Shown one piece after another: positions 1 through 9,854 of a stretch of 37,292 nt of DNA. The stretch is from Bacteroidales bacterium (lineage in GTDB: Bacteria; Bacteroidota; Bacteroidia; Bacteroidales; UBA932), in NCBI GenBank assembly GCA_017464245.1, contig JAFUDV010000066.1:1-37292 (forward strand). Direction: 5' to 3'. The notes under the pieces were generated by a model. That model saw only the letters and a program-made list of their open reading frames with translations, did no database searches and was not told the DNA's origin. Made by a program: the position numbers and the translations under genes. Within the stretch, counting starts at the first letter, position 1; each line of letters opens with the position of its first letter.

Positions 1-1803
1 AAGACCACCCTCGGGATGGACATGACCATCACCCAGCGGCTGGACTTCGTCACCCAGGGCCTCAGCGCCTCGGTGAAAGGCAGTTACGACACCGATATGG
101 CCCTCACGAAGAAGCGCACCGGCTCCGGCGGTTACCACCAGACCATCGAGTACGCCTCCTGGGCCGACGGCTCCGGCCTCGATATGGCCGACCCGGCCTT
201 TGACCGCACCTACGTCCCGGTGATCAGCGGCAGCCAGCCGACCCTGAGCTACGGCGAGTCCACCGACGACGACAAGAGCTGGTACCTGGAAGCCCGTCTG
301 GACTACAGCCGCAAGTTCGCCCGCAAGCATGCGGTGAGCGCCCTGTTGCTGTACAACCAGTCCCGCGACTACTATCCTTCCAAGTACAGCTGGCTCCCGT
401 ACGGTTACGTGGGCTGGGTGGCCCGCGCCACCTACGGTTACGCCGACAAGTACCTGGTGGATGTCTCCGCCGGTTACAACGGCTCCGAGAACTTCGCTCC
501 GGGAAAGACCCGCTACGGCCTGTTTCCGTCGGCCTCCCTGGGCTGGGTGGTTTCCGAGGAGAAGTTCATGAAGAAAGCTCCCTGGGTGGATTTCCTCAAG
601 CTCCGCGCCTCCATCGGCCTCGTCGGTAACGACCAGGGCAATTCCGTCCGCTTCATGTATATGGACGGCGTGTGGAACGACGCCGGCTCCTACTACTTCG
701 GCACCGGCAAGAGCGACGGCGTGCCGCGCTACGAGCTGGGCACCCCGGGCAACAAGGGCGTGACCTGGGAAACGGCCCTCAAGGCCAACGTGGGCCTGGA
801 TTTCGACCTCTTCAATTACCGCCTGCACTTCTCCGGCGACGTCTTCCAGGAGCACCGCACGGGCATCCTCATCGCTCCGCGCTCGCTGCCCGCCATCATC
901 GCCACCTCCCTCCCGAACATGAACCTCGGCGAGGTGGACAACCGTGGTTACGAACTGGAACTGGGCTGGAAGGACCACATCGGCAACTTTACCTATGACA
1001 TCAACGGGAACGTCACTTTCGCCCGCAACAAGATCATCTTCGAGGACGAAGTGGAGCCCGAATACGAATACCAGCGGGAGACCGGCGGTCCGACCGGCCG
1101 GTACATGCTGTACCAGTTCGAGCGCCTGTACCAGAAGAGCGACTTCTACACGGACGCGGACGGCGTCATGCGCCTCAATGCGGACCTGCCGCAGCCTTCC
1201 AACGCCGTGTATCCCGGCGACTGCATGTACAAGGACCTGAACGAAGACGGCATCATCGACGGCCGCGACCGCATGTACGACGGCTATCCGGACCGTCCGG
1301 AATACCTGTTCGGCTCCAACTGGAAGTTCGGGTACAAGGGCTTCAACCTGTCCCTTAACTGGATTGCGGCGACGAACGTGAGCCGCGTCTGGAACGACGA
1401 CTACCGCATCCCGTTCACGAACTCCGGCCACCGGGGCCTCCTGAAGATCTTCGCGGAGAACTCCTGGATCGACAATGACAACCCCTGGGCGCCGGGCCGC
1501 GAGGACGGTACCCTGCCGCGCTTCACCAAGACCAACTACCCGTGGAACTCGATGGACTCCACCCTGTGGACCGTCGATGCGTCCTACATCCGTCTGAAGA
1601 GCGCCAGCTTCGGCTACACCTTCTCCCGCAACAAGTTCTTCGACAGGCTCGGGATCAGTTCCGTGGGCCTGATGTTCACGGGCTACAACCTCCTCACCTT
1701 CTCGCATCAGACGCTGCAGGATCCGGAGGCGAAGGCGCGCTCTTCCAGCGGCCAGTACCCGCTGGTGAAGACCTACAACCTTGCACTCAACATCAACTTC
1801 TAA
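1..1803 (+). CDS. SusC/RagA-family TonB-dependent outer-membrane transporter, 3' part only
   Basis: This is the C-terminal portion of a SusC-like transporter. The reading frame is open from base 1, so the gene starts left of the window; the ATG at 16 is internal. About 600 residues are visible and all look like beta-barrel: alternating aromatic strands, the acidic turn DLNEDGIIDGRD that is common in SusC barrels, the late NPWAPGREDGTLPRF stretch, and a C-terminus ending in Asn-Ile-Asn-Phe, a typical outer-membrane beta-signal with terminal Phe. The N-terminal regulatory domain and plug lie outside the window. SusC proteins import oligosaccharides across the outer membrane with energy from TonB. 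The SusD partner starts 12 bases after the stop, so the two form the usual pair. The substrate cannot be read from the sequence. Confidence 0.93.
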   Translation, partial: KTTLGMDMTITQRLDFVTQGLSASVKGSYDTDMALTKKRTGSGGYHQTIEYASWADGSGLDMADPAFDRTYVPVISGSQPTLSYGESTDDDKSWYLEARLDYSRKFARKHAVSALLLYNQSRDYYPSKYSWLPYGYVGWVARATYGYADKYLVDVSAGYNGSENFAPGKTRYGLFPSASLGWVVSEEKFMKKAPWVDFLKLRASIGLVGNDQGNSVRFMYMDGVWNDAGSYYFGTGKSDGVPRYELGTPGNKGVTWETALKANVGLDFDLFNYRLHFSGDVFQEHRTGILIAPRSLPAIIATSLPNMNLGEVDNRGYELELGWKDHIGNFTYDINGNVTFARNKIIFEDEVEPEYEYQRETGGPTGRYMLYQFERLYQKSDFYTDADGVMRLNADLPQPSNAVYPGDCMYKDLNEDGIIDGRDRMYDGYPDRPEYLFGSNWKFGYKGFNLSLNWIAATNVSRVWNDDYRIPFTNSGHRGLLKIFAENSWIDNDNPWAPGREDGTLPRFTKTNYPWNSMDSTLWTVDASYIRLKSASFGYTFSRNKFFDRLGISSVGLMFTGYNLLTFSHQTLQDPEAKARSSSGQYPLVKTYNLALNINF

Positions 1804-1815
1804 AACGGGCGTACC

Positions 1816-3645
1816 ATGAAAAGATTCGTACAGATACTGACTGTCGCCCTCGTGGGCGCCGCACTGGTCGCTTGTGAAAGCCTGAAACTGGGAGACGCCG
1901 GCCTTTCCAAGGCCCCGGAGACTTCCGGCGCCACCATCGACACCCTGTTCGCCTCCCTGAAGGACGCCGACAAGGTGCTGACCTCGGCCTACTACTACCT
2001 CCCGTACGGGCTGGTCTCCGACTTCGACTCCAAGATGGGGTCCGACTTCCTGGAGTCCATCACCGACCACTTCATCTCGAACAAGCATTCGGACAGCGAC
2101 GGTCCGAACAACCTCTACTATTCCGGCGGCCTGTCCGCCAACCTCACAGGCTCCTATGCCGGCGGCGAGAACTACCGCTTCGGCAGCGAGAAGGACTACA
2201 CGGCGATCCGCTACGCCTGGCTGTTCCTGGAGAACGCCGACCGTATTCCGGATGCCGATCCCGCCCTGCTCGCGCAGAAGAAGGCCGAGGCGAAGGTGTG
2301 CATGGCCATCGCCTATGCCAACATGCTCCGCTACCTCGGCGGCGTCCCGATCCTGGACCACGCCGTGAACCCGGACGAGGAAATGGTCTATCCGCGCAAC
2401 ACCTTCGCCGAGACGGTCGATTTCATCGTCCGGCTCTGCGACGAGGCTGCTCCGGACCTTCCCTGGGCCGTGAGCGCCGCGGACGACGGCCGCATGACGC
2501 GTGCCGCCGCCCTGGGCCTGAAGCTCCGCATCCTGTGCTTCGCCGCCTCCCCGACCTTCAATTCGGACAAGAAGTGGCACCCGCAGGCCGATGAGTACAC
2601 CTGCTACGGCAACTACAGCGCCGCCCGCTGGCAGGCCGCGAAGGCCGCCGCCGACGAGTTCATGCGCCAGCAGCTTGCGAACGGCCACTACGCCTTGTGT
2701 GAGGCGCAGCCCGACGCCGTGACCGGACTCATCACCCCGCGCGCCTACCGCCTCGCGTACCGCAAGGGCTATTTCGAGCGCGGCAGCTCCGAGTGCATCA
2801 TCTCCATCCGCAAGTCCAACAGCACCAGCTACCACGACAAGCACTTCGAGATCCAGGGCTCCTACGGCAGCGGCTGCTCCCTGAACTGGGTGAACAAGTT
2901 CCCCTGGGCCGACGGCACTCCGTTCCCGGAGGACTTCCCCTGGGAGGACAAGGCCTCCTGGCCCGAGAACCCCTTCTTCCGTCCGGACCCGAACGGCACG
3001 CTCAAGGTGGGCGGCGCCGGCTTCACCGAGACCCGGGATCCCCGTCTGTACGAGAACGTGGGCGTTCCCGGCGACATCTGGCGGGACGGCACCGTGGGCC
3101 GCGCCTACGACAACCACAAGTACCACCAGGACGGCTGCCCCGGCTTCCTCATGATGAAGTACGTCCTGCAGCAGAGTTCCGACCGTACCCAGCCCCCGCA
3201 CTGGTGCATGATGCGCTTCGCGGAGGTGCTCCTGAACTGCGCCGAGGCCTACAATGAGGCCGACGGCGGTCCCTCCGACAAGGCCTATGCCTGGGTCAAT
3301 GCCGTCCGCGCCCGCGTGGGCCTGCCCGGCCTGCCCGAGGGACTGAGCCAGGAGGAGTTCCGCAAGGCCCTCATCCTGGAGCGCGAACTGGAGTTCGGCT
3401 TCGAGGAGGTGCGCTGGTTCGACATGGTGCGCTGGGGCCTGACCGAGGCCTTCACCACCCCGCTCCAGGGCCTCACCTCCTACGGTGACAAGGACCGCGA
3501 GGCGACCGTGTTCACCTTCAAGGCGAAGGACGCCTATCCGCCGCGCAAGTGGTACACCGACTTCGACACCAAGTGGTATCTCGCCCCCATCCCGGCCATC
3601 GAGATCAACAAGAACTACGGGATGACGCAGAATCCGGGTTGGTAA
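1816..3645 (+). CDS. SusD/RagB-family glycan-binding lipoprotein
   Basis: This 609-residue lipoprotein forms the lid of the upstream SusC and binds the oligosaccharide before import. It has a lipoprotein signal peptide with Cys20 in LVAC as the likely lipidated residue. The helical TPR-like part includes KAEAKVCMAIAYANMLRYLGGVP. Near the C-terminus is the SusD hallmark ILERELEFGFEEVRWFDMVRWG (about residues 525-545), followed by the usual LAPIPAIEINKN...NPGW ending. The length is at the long end of the family's usual 500-600 residues. The ATG is 12 bases behind the SusC stop. The family assignment is firm; the ligand is unknown. Confidence 0.95.
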   Translation: MKRFVQILTVALVGAALVACESLKLGDAGLSKAPETSGATIDTLFASLKDADKVLTSAYYYLPYGLVSDFDSKMGSDFLESITDHFISNKHSDSDGPNNLYYSGGLSANLTGSYAGGENYRFGSEKDYTAIRYAWLFLENADRIPDADPALLAQKKAEAKVCMAIAYANMLRYLGGVPILDHAVNPDEEMVYPRNTFAETVDFIVRLCDEAAPDLPWAVSAADDGRMTRAAALGLKLRILCFAASPTFNSDKKWHPQADEYTCYGNYSAARWQAAKAAADEFMRQQLANGHYALCEAQPDAVTGLITPRAYRLAYRKGYFERGSSECIISIRKSNSTSYHDKHFEIQGSYGSGCSLNWVNKFPWADGTPFPEDFPWEDKASWPENPFFRPDPNGTLKVGGAGFTETRDPRLYENVGVPGDIWRDGTVGRAYDNHKYHQDGCPGFLMMKYVLQQSSDRTQPPHWCMMRFAEVLLNCAEAYNEADGGPSDKAYAWVNAVRARVGLPGLPEGLSQEEFRKALILERELEFGFEEVRWFDMVRWGLTEAFTTPLQGLTSYGDKDREATVFTFKAKDAYPPRKWYTDFDTKWYLAPIPAIEINKNYGMTQNPGW

Positions 3646-3663
3646 CCTGAAATGTGCCTGAAT

Positions 3664-6408
3664 ATGATGAAAAGATTATTTACATACCTGACACTTCTGC
3701 TGCTCTCCGCCGCAGCGGTTTCCGCCCAGGAAGCCGTCTCGCCGCTGGATTCCGTGGACCTGGGGAACCTGTTCCGGATCCGGGCGAACGGGAATGCGGA
3801 CGCAGGCAGCCTGCTCTTTGACAAGAGCCCCGAAGTGGATATCGCCAACGCCCTGTACGGGCAGTTCTCCGGCCTTCTGGTGAAAAGCAGCTCCAGCGTG
3901 TATGACTCCAACCAGTCCCGCCTGAAGCTCACCCTCCGCCTGCACGGCCACAGCCCGCTCGTGCTGGTGGACGGCTTCCCCCGCGACCTGGACGACCTCA
4001 GCGGGATTGAGATTGAGGATATTACCATTCTCAAGGACGCGGCCGCTTCCGCCCTCTACGGCGTGAAGGGCGGCAACGGGGTGGTCTCCATCACGACCAA
4101 GCGCGGCAAGGACGCGAAACTGAAGGTGACCGCCGACTACCAGTACGGCTTCCAGACGATGTTCCGCGCCCCGGAATTCGCCGACGCCTACACCTACGGT
4201 TTCCTCGTGAACGAGGCGCGCACCCTGGACGGCCTGCCCGTCAAGTACAACGATGCCGAGCTCCTGGCCCTGTACAGCGGCCAGTACCCGTACGCCTATC
4301 CGAACGTGGACTGGTGGAACGAAGTGTACCGTGACCACGGGGACAACCACCAGGCCCGGTTCACCTTCACGGGCGGCAACCGCAACTTCCGCTACTTCGC
4401 GGCGGTGGACTACCTGAAGGAGGATTTCCTGTACCGGAAGGCCACGGCCGACGACCGCTACAACGCGAACCATTATGACAACCGCCTGGGCATCCGCGCC
4501 AACGTGGACGTGAACCTCACGGCTTCCACGCTGATGAAGATCGGCGTGAAGGCCCGCCTGGCGGAATTCAACCGGGGTAACTACGGCGGCCGGATCGAGA
4601 GTACGCTGTACTACCTTCCTTCAGCCGCCTTCCCGGTGAAGCAGGCCGACGGTATCTATGGCGGGACCTCCATCTACGGGTCCTTGAACCCCGTCGCACA
4701 GATGCAGGAGCTGGGCCAGAAGCAGTACTCCCAGACCAAGGTGCTGGCCGACATGCTGCTCCGCCAGGACCTCGGGACCCTCCTTCCCGGCCTCTCCGCC
4801 GACGCGACGGTCGCCTTCGACTACATCGGCCGCCTGTCCGAGGATGCCACCAAGGAGTTCCAGTATTCCGAGCTGGTGAGTTCCGTCGCCACGGAAGGCG
4901 ACCGGAGCTGGATCCTCAGCGAGCAGAAGTACTACGGGACGAACTCCAAGACCGTGAGTTTCAGCCACTGGTTCTCCTCCCTGGCGATGAAATTCGAACT
5001 CCAGGGCCGTCTGAACTGGGAACGGGACTTCGATGCCCACCACGTGGAGGCGCACGCCGCCTACCGGCAGCGCTCCTGGATCCTCAGCGGACAGAACAAT
5101 TCCTCCAAGACCCAGGAAGTCCTGGGCACGGTGAGCTATAACTGGAAGAACCGGATCTTCGCCGACGCCGTCGTGAACTACTCCGGCAGCGCCTATATGC
5201 CCAAGGGGCAGCGGTTCAATCTCTATCCGGCCCTGAGCCTCGCGGCCGTCGTCCTGGACGGCGAGCCGTACCTGAAGGTCTATGGCTCCGCGGGCCTCTC
5301 CGGCTCCGACGGCGACCTGGAGCACGAGCTCTGGCGCCAGAACTATGTGAGCGGCAACAGCTGGTACTTCGGCGCGAACGGCGGCACGGGCTACAGCGGC
5401 CGCACGGAAGGCGACATGGCGGCCGTCACCCTGGCCCCCGAGCTGTCCCGCAAGGCGACCGCCGGCATCGACCTGGCCTTCTTCGGGAAGCGCCTCTCCC
5501 TCAATGCGGAAGGCTTCCTGGAGGACCGCCGGAACATCCTGATCTCCCCGTCCACCATCTCCGGGGTCATCGGCGTGGGCGTGCACGAGCAGAGCATCGG
5601 CGAGCAGACCTACAAGGGCTTCGACCTGGGCCTTGGCTGGAACGACCGCCACGGCGAGGTCGACTACGGGGTGTATGCCAACGGCGGCTGGCTCTTCACG
5701 AAGGTCATCGACGACGGCCAGGCCTACCAGATGTACGACTACCTGTACCACAAGGGCAATCCCGTGGGCCAGCGCTACGGCCTGGAGGTGATCGGCATCT
5801 TCCAGAACCAGGTGGAGATCAACAACAGCCCGCAGCAGACCTTCGGCGCGGTCCGGCCCGGCGACCTCAAGTACCGCGACCAGAACGGGGACGGGGTCAT
5901 CGACAAGCAGGACCGCGTGAAGATGTTCGGCTCCTCGACGCCGCTTCTCCAGTTCGGATTCGGCCTGCACGCCGGCTACAAGGGATTCAAAGTCTATGCT
6001 GATTTCCAGGGTGTTACCGGAGTCACGATCGACCTTTTGGATTCCCCGCTGTACCAGCCGCTGGTGTCCAATTCGACCATTTCCATGACCTTCCTGAACC
6101 GGGAGGTAACCTGGGCGCCGGGCCGCGAGCAGGTGGCCACGATGCCTCGGCTCACCACGCTGGAGAACCCCAACAACTACCAGGCGAACTCCCTGTGGTA
6201 CCGCGACGGCTCCTTCATCAAGCTGCGCAACCTGGGCGTCTCCTATACGATTCCGAAGAAGGCCCTGAAGGTGTGCGACGCCACGGTCTCCCTGACCGGG
6301 ACGAACCTCTTCAGCCTGGACAACATCCAGTTCGCCGATCCGGAGCAGCTGGGGGCCTACTATCCTTCCACCCGGGTCTTCTGGGCGGGCATCAAGTTCA
6401 ACTTCTAA
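3664..6408 (+). CDS. Short SusC/RagA-like TonB-dependent transporter lacking the N-terminal carboxypeptidase-regulatory-like domain
   Basis: This is a 914-residue outer-membrane transporter. I chose the ATG at 3664 because it starts a clean signal peptide (MMKRLFTYLTLLLLSAAAVSAQ); the frame is open from an ATG at 3652. After the signal there is only a short stretch before the plug, which has LVLVDGFPRDLDDLSGIEIE and then ILKDAAASALYGVKGGNGVV (about residues 99-150). The roughly 80-residue CarboxypepD_reg-like domain normally found at the N-terminus is absent. The barrel carries DQNGDGVIDKQD and ends in Gly-Ile-Lys-Phe-Asn-Phe. A SusD follows after 13 bases. This is the second SusC/SusD pair of the same operon, so the locus may handle two ligands, or this pair may have diverged in function. 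Confidence 0.92.
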   Translation: MMKRLFTYLTLLLLSAAAVSAQEAVSPLDSVDLGNLFRIRANGNADAGSLLFDKSPEVDIANALYGQFSGLLVKSSSSVYDSNQSRLKLTLRLHGHSPLVLVDGFPRDLDDLSGIEIEDITILKDAAASALYGVKGGNGVVSITTKRGKDAKLKVTADYQYGFQTMFRAPEFADAYTYGFLVNEARTLDGLPVKYNDAELLALYSGQYPYAYPNVDWWNEVYRDHGDNHQARFTFTGGNRNFRYFAAVDYLKEDFLYRKATADDRYNANHYDNRLGIRANVDVNLTASTLMKIGVKARLAEFNRGNYGGRIESTLYYLPSAAFPVKQADGIYGGTSIYGSLNPVAQMQELGQKQYSQTKVLADMLLRQDLGTLLPGLSADATVAFDYIGRLSEDATKEFQYSELVSSVATEGDRSWILSEQKYYGTNSKTVSFSHWFSSLAMKFELQGRLNWERDFDAHHVEAHAAYRQRSWILSGQNNSSKTQEVLGTVSYNWKNRIFADAVVNYSGSAYMPKGQRFNLYPALSLAAVVLDGEPYLKVYGSAGLSGSDGDLEHELWRQNYVSGNSWYFGANGGTGYSGRTEGDMAAVTLAPELSRKATAGIDLAFFGKRLSLNAEGFLEDRRNILISPSTISGVIGVGVHEQSIGEQTYKGFDLGLGWNDRHGEVDYGVYANGGWLFTKVIDDGQAYQMYDYLYHKGNPVGQRYGLEVIGIFQNQVEINNSPQQTFGAVRPGDLKYRDQNGDGVIDKQDRVKMFGSSTPLLQFGFGLHAGYKGFKVYADFQGVTGVTIDLLDSPLYQPLVSNSTISMTFLNREVTWAPGREQVATMPRLTTLENPNNYQANSLWYRDGSFIKLRNLGVSYTIPKKALKVCDATVSLTGTNLFSLDNIQFADPEQLGAYYPSTRVFWAGIKFNF

Positions 6409-6421
6409 ACCGGGAAACGAC

Positions 6422-8101
6422 ATGAAAAAGATACTCAGCATGCTCTTTGTGGCCGTCCTCGCGGCCGGATGCAATTTCCTGGATTTCGACGAATCTTCCT
6501 CCGACTATACCCGGGAGGACATGTACAAGACGTACAGCAACATCCAGCGGATGCTCACCAACATCTACGGATACCTGCCCGGAAAGGACATCGCCGACGT
6601 GGGCAGCGCCCTGCGCGACTGCGGCTCCGATGACGCCGAATACGGCGACCCGGAGGCCAGCGTGCAGCGCTTCGTGAACGGCAACTGGAGCGCCCTGAAC
6701 ACCGTGGACGACAAGTGGAGCCTCTGGAACGGCATCCGCTCCGCCAACGAGTTCCTGGAGTCCATGGAGACCGTGGACCTGTCCATGTACAAGTATGACA
6801 CCAACTACCAGCGCTGGCTGGACCACCTGGCCTACTATCCCTACCAGGCCCGGGTCCTCCGCGCGTACTTCTTCTTCGAGCTGGCCCGCCGCTACGGCGA
6901 CATCCCGATGCCGCTGACGATGCTCACGGCCGAGGAGGCGAACGGGATCGCGAAGACACCCTTCGACGAGGTCATCGACTTCATCGTGAGCGAGTGCAGC
7001 GAGTCCGCCGCCCACCTGCCCGACACCTATGTGGGCATGCTCAACGACGAAATCGGCCGCGTCACGCGGGGCTTCGCCCTCGCGGTGAAGGCCAAGGCGC
7101 TCCTGTACGCCGCCTCCCCGCTGCACAACCCTGCGGGCGACAAGTCCAAGTGGCAGAAGGCGGCCGCCGCGGCGAAGGAGCTCATGGACCTGAACCTGTA
7201 CCGGCTGGATCCCGAGGAAAAGGCGAACAACTACATGTCGCCGGAAGTCATCTTCGCCATCATGCGCTCCGAGAGCGCGAGTTTCGAGCGGAACAACTTC
7301 CCGGTGCGCTTCACCGAGGGACAGCGTTCCTCCATGTCCGGCACCTATCCCACGCAGAACCTCGTGGACGCCTTCCAGACGGCCGGGGGCTATGACATCA
7401 CCCTGACGGCGAACGGCTGGCAGACGGCCGACCCGGACTTCGACGTCACGAAGCCCTACGAGGGCCGCGACCCGCGCTTCGCCCGGGCGGTCCTTGCCAA
7501 CGGCATGAGTTTCAAGGGTTCCACGATCGAGACGTTCGTGGGCGGCCGGGACTATTCCGCGACCCGCAGCGAACTGGGGTCCCCGACGGGCTACTATCTC
7601 CGCCGGTACATCCAGGAGACCACGAGCTTTACGCCCGAGAATACGTGGACGGAAAAGCACCAGGTCATCGTATTCCGCTATGCGGAGACGCTCCTGACCT
7701 ATGCAGAGGCGCTCAACGAGTACCTGGGCGGTCCGACCGCCACGGACGGAACGTTCTCCGTCAGTGCGCTGGACGTCCTGAACCAGGTCCGGGCCAATGC
7801 CGGCATGCCGGATGTGACGGCCTCCACGCAGGACGCGTTCCGCGAGGCGGTGCGCCGCGAGTGGAGAGTGGAATTCGCCTTTGAGGACCACCGCTTCTGG
7901 GACGTGCGCCGCTGGGATATCGGCGCGGCCACGCAGGGCCAGGTGGACGGCGTGGAGATCACCCGTGCCGGCGGACAGTTCAGCTACCGGCGGACGACGG
8001 TGTCTCACCGTACCTGGTCCGCCCGCCAGAACCTGTACCCGATCCCGCAGAGCGAACTCTTCTGCAACCCGAACCTCAACCCCCAGAATACCGGATGGTA
8101 G
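6422..8101 (+). CDS. SusD/RagB-family glycan-binding lipoprotein (second pair)
   Basis: This 559-residue lipoprotein has Cys17 in LAAGC as the likely lipidation site, followed by the acidic NFLDFDES. The helical core includes YPYQARVLRAYFFFELARRYGDIP, the classic SusD N-domain segment, and FRYAETLLTYAEALNEY. The C-terminal hallmark REWRVEFAFEDHRFWDVRRW is near residue 485, and the protein ends LYPIPQSELFCNPNLNPQNTGW. It lies 13 bases behind its SusC. It should cap that transporter at the cell surface. It differs clearly in sequence from the SusD at 1816-3645, so the two pairs are not a recent duplication. Confidence 0.95.
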   Translation: MKKILSMLFVAVLAAGCNFLDFDESSSDYTREDMYKTYSNIQRMLTNIYGYLPGKDIADVGSALRDCGSDDAEYGDPEASVQRFVNGNWSALNTVDDKWSLWNGIRSANEFLESMETVDLSMYKYDTNYQRWLDHLAYYPYQARVLRAYFFFELARRYGDIPMPLTMLTAEEANGIAKTPFDEVIDFIVSECSESAAHLPDTYVGMLNDEIGRVTRGFALAVKAKALLYAASPLHNPAGDKSKWQKAAAAAKELMDLNLYRLDPEEKANNYMSPEVIFAIMRSESASFERNNFPVRFTEGQRSSMSGTYPTQNLVDAFQTAGGYDITLTANGWQTADPDFDVTKPYEGRDPRFARAVLANGMSFKGSTIETFVGGRDYSATRSELGSPTGYYLRRYIQETTSFTPENTWTEKHQVIVFRYAETLLTYAEALNEYLGGPTATDGTFSVSALDVLNQVRANAGMPDVTASTQDAFREAVRREWRVEFAFEDHRFWDVRRWDIGAATQGQVDGVEITRAGGQFSYRRTTVSHRTWSARQNLYPIPQSELFCNPNLNPQNTGW

Positions 8102-8131
8102 TCGTCTAACCATGGAAAAAACATACGAGAC

Positions 8132-9841
8132 ATGAAAAAGATAGCAAGAACCATTGCCAGCCTGTCCTTCCTCGCCGCCCTAGCCGCCTGCCAGCAGTTC
8201 GAGATCGACACGCAGATGACGCCCGAGAAGGAGTACGCGAACCTCCGCCTGGTGTGCGACGCCGTGGATGCGTACACTTTCGCGTCCACCGGCGCGGAGA
8301 GCGCCACCTTCAACGTGAGCGCCAACACGCCCTGGACCATCACCCGTTCCAGCGGCGCCGACTGGTGCAACGTCACGCCGTCTTCCAGCTCCGCGTCGGC
8401 CCTCATCGCCGATGTCACCGTGAGCGTGGACGACAACAACAGCGGGGAAGACCGCACGGCCACCCTCACCATCGCGGGCGAGCGGATCAACAAGACCTAC
8501 ACCGTCACCATCACCCAGTCCCGCAAGGGCCGGCTGTTCGTCACGCCGGTCGCCCAGGACTATGCCGCGACGGGCGGCCCCCTTTCCTTCACCCTCAACA
8601 CGAATCTCCCCTGGGAGGTCCGTTCCGACGTCTCCTGGCTCTCTTTCGACCGGGAGAACGGACAGCCCGACCCGGACGGCCGCACGATCACCATCGTCGC
8701 CACGGCCGAGCCCAGCTCCGTGATGGAGCGCGTCGCCACGGTGACGGTCGTCGCCGGGAATGACGAGGAGTCCTTCGAGGTCACGCAGAAGGCCAGCTTC
8801 GAGATGACCGCCATCACCGGGGAGTTCCCGGGCGCCGGCGGCACCCAGGCCCTCAAGCTCCGCACCGACCTTCCCTGGACGGTGAGCGCCGACAAGGACT
8901 GGGTCTCCTTCGACAGGGAGTCCGGCGAAGGCAGCATCGGCCAGACCGTCATCACCGTCACCGCGGCGCCCAACGACGACGCGGCCCGCAAGGCGGTCAT
9001 CACCGTGACGGCGGGCGGCGAGGCCCACTCCTTCGAGGTAGCCCAGGGCGGTTCCGCCTTCGCGATCGTCCCTCCGGCGGACCCGACCATCGACCGCAAG
9101 GGCGGCGAGCTCGTCGTGGAGGTGGACGCCACCAAGGCGTGGGAGCCCAAGACCGAGGTCCCGGGCTTCACCGTGGAGAAGGTCGATGACGCCCACTTCA
9201 AGGTCGTCGCCGGCTGGAACAACACCTTCGCCCCGCGCTCGGGAGCCGTGAGCATCGTCTCCGTCTCCGGCGCCACCGACAGCATCGAGATCACCCAGGA
9301 CACGAACTTTACCGTCCAGAACGGCGAGGTCCTGGAGGACGGGTCCGTGAAGCTCTCCGGCGACAAGGGCTCCCGCGTGTACTTCAAGGACGGCCTCCGC
9401 TGCATCACCCTCACCCTCACGATGGGCGAGAAGAACTTCGGCGACAAGGGCCAGCTCTGGGTCCAGGGCGCCATCGGCAGCGTGAACCTGTACAACCAGC
9501 TCTCGCTGGGCGGCAACACCCGCATCCGCACCGACGGCAACATGGCCGACGAGGCCGGGTCCAGCGCGTACAAGAGCACCTCCTACTCGATCACCAAGGA
9601 CGAGCTGAACGCGATGGGCACCTACGAGTACGGCTTCAAGCCCAATGCCGAGGATCCCGCCAAACTGGACATGTGGTTCGGCGTGGACGGCACGCAGAAG
9701 ATCTCCCACACCGGCAACAACCCGTTCTTCTACAACCCTGCCGAGGTGAGCTACTACTTCGGATTCTACAGCACGACCTCCGACGGCAGCTGGTATGTCG
9801 TCAAGGCCTGCGACGTAACTGTCAACGAGGAAGCCTATTAA
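8132..9841 (+). CDS. BACON-repeat surface lipoprotein, likely surface glycan-binding protein
   Basis: This 569-residue lipoprotein has Cys20 in LAAC as its likely lipidation site. From about residue 35 there are three clear and one degenerate BACON-type Ig-like repeats of roughly 85-95 residues. Each has a TPW or LPW core (NTPWTITR, NLPWEVRS, DLPWTVSA), an SWLSFDREN or DWVSFDRES turn, and a closing T-hydrophobic-T-Q strand. Residues from about 390 to the end form a different beta-rich, LamG/concanavalin-like domain, judged from its pattern only. BACON proteins in PULs usually hold carbohydrate-binding domains away from the membrane. Its position right behind two SusC/SusD pairs fits a SusE/F-like role. 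No catalytic motif is visible. The neighbour at 9855 has the same plan. Confidence 0.82.
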   Translation: MKKIARTIASLSFLAALAACQQFEIDTQMTPEKEYANLRLVCDAVDAYTFASTGAESATFNVSANTPWTITRSSGADWCNVTPSSSSASALIADVTVSVDDNNSGEDRTATLTIAGERINKTYTVTITQSRKGRLFVTPVAQDYAATGGPLSFTLNTNLPWEVRSDVSWLSFDRENGQPDPDGRTITIVATAEPSSVMERVATVTVVAGNDEESFEVTQKASFEMTAITGEFPGAGGTQALKLRTDLPWTVSADKDWVSFDRESGEGSIGQTVITVTAAPNDDAARKAVITVTAGGEAHSFEVAQGGSAFAIVPPADPTIDRKGGELVVEVDATKAWEPKTEVPGFTVEKVDDAHFKVVAGWNNTFAPRSGAVSIVSVSGATDSIEITQDTNFTVQNGEVLEDGSVKLSGDKGSRVYFKDGLRCITLTLTMGEKNFGDKGQLWVQGAIGSVNLYNQLSLGGNTRIRTDGNMADEAGSSAYKSTSYSITKDELNAMGTYEYGFKPNAEDPAKLDMWFGVDGTQKISHTGNNPFFYNPAEVSYYFGFYSTTSDGSWYVVKACDVTVNEEAY

Positions 9842-9854
9842 ACCCGTCCGAACC

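Noticed and set aside
8113-8134. Tiny open frame MEKTYET between the SusD and BACON genes
   Set aside because: It is seven codons long, overlaps the BACON start and has no sign of function; most likely chance.
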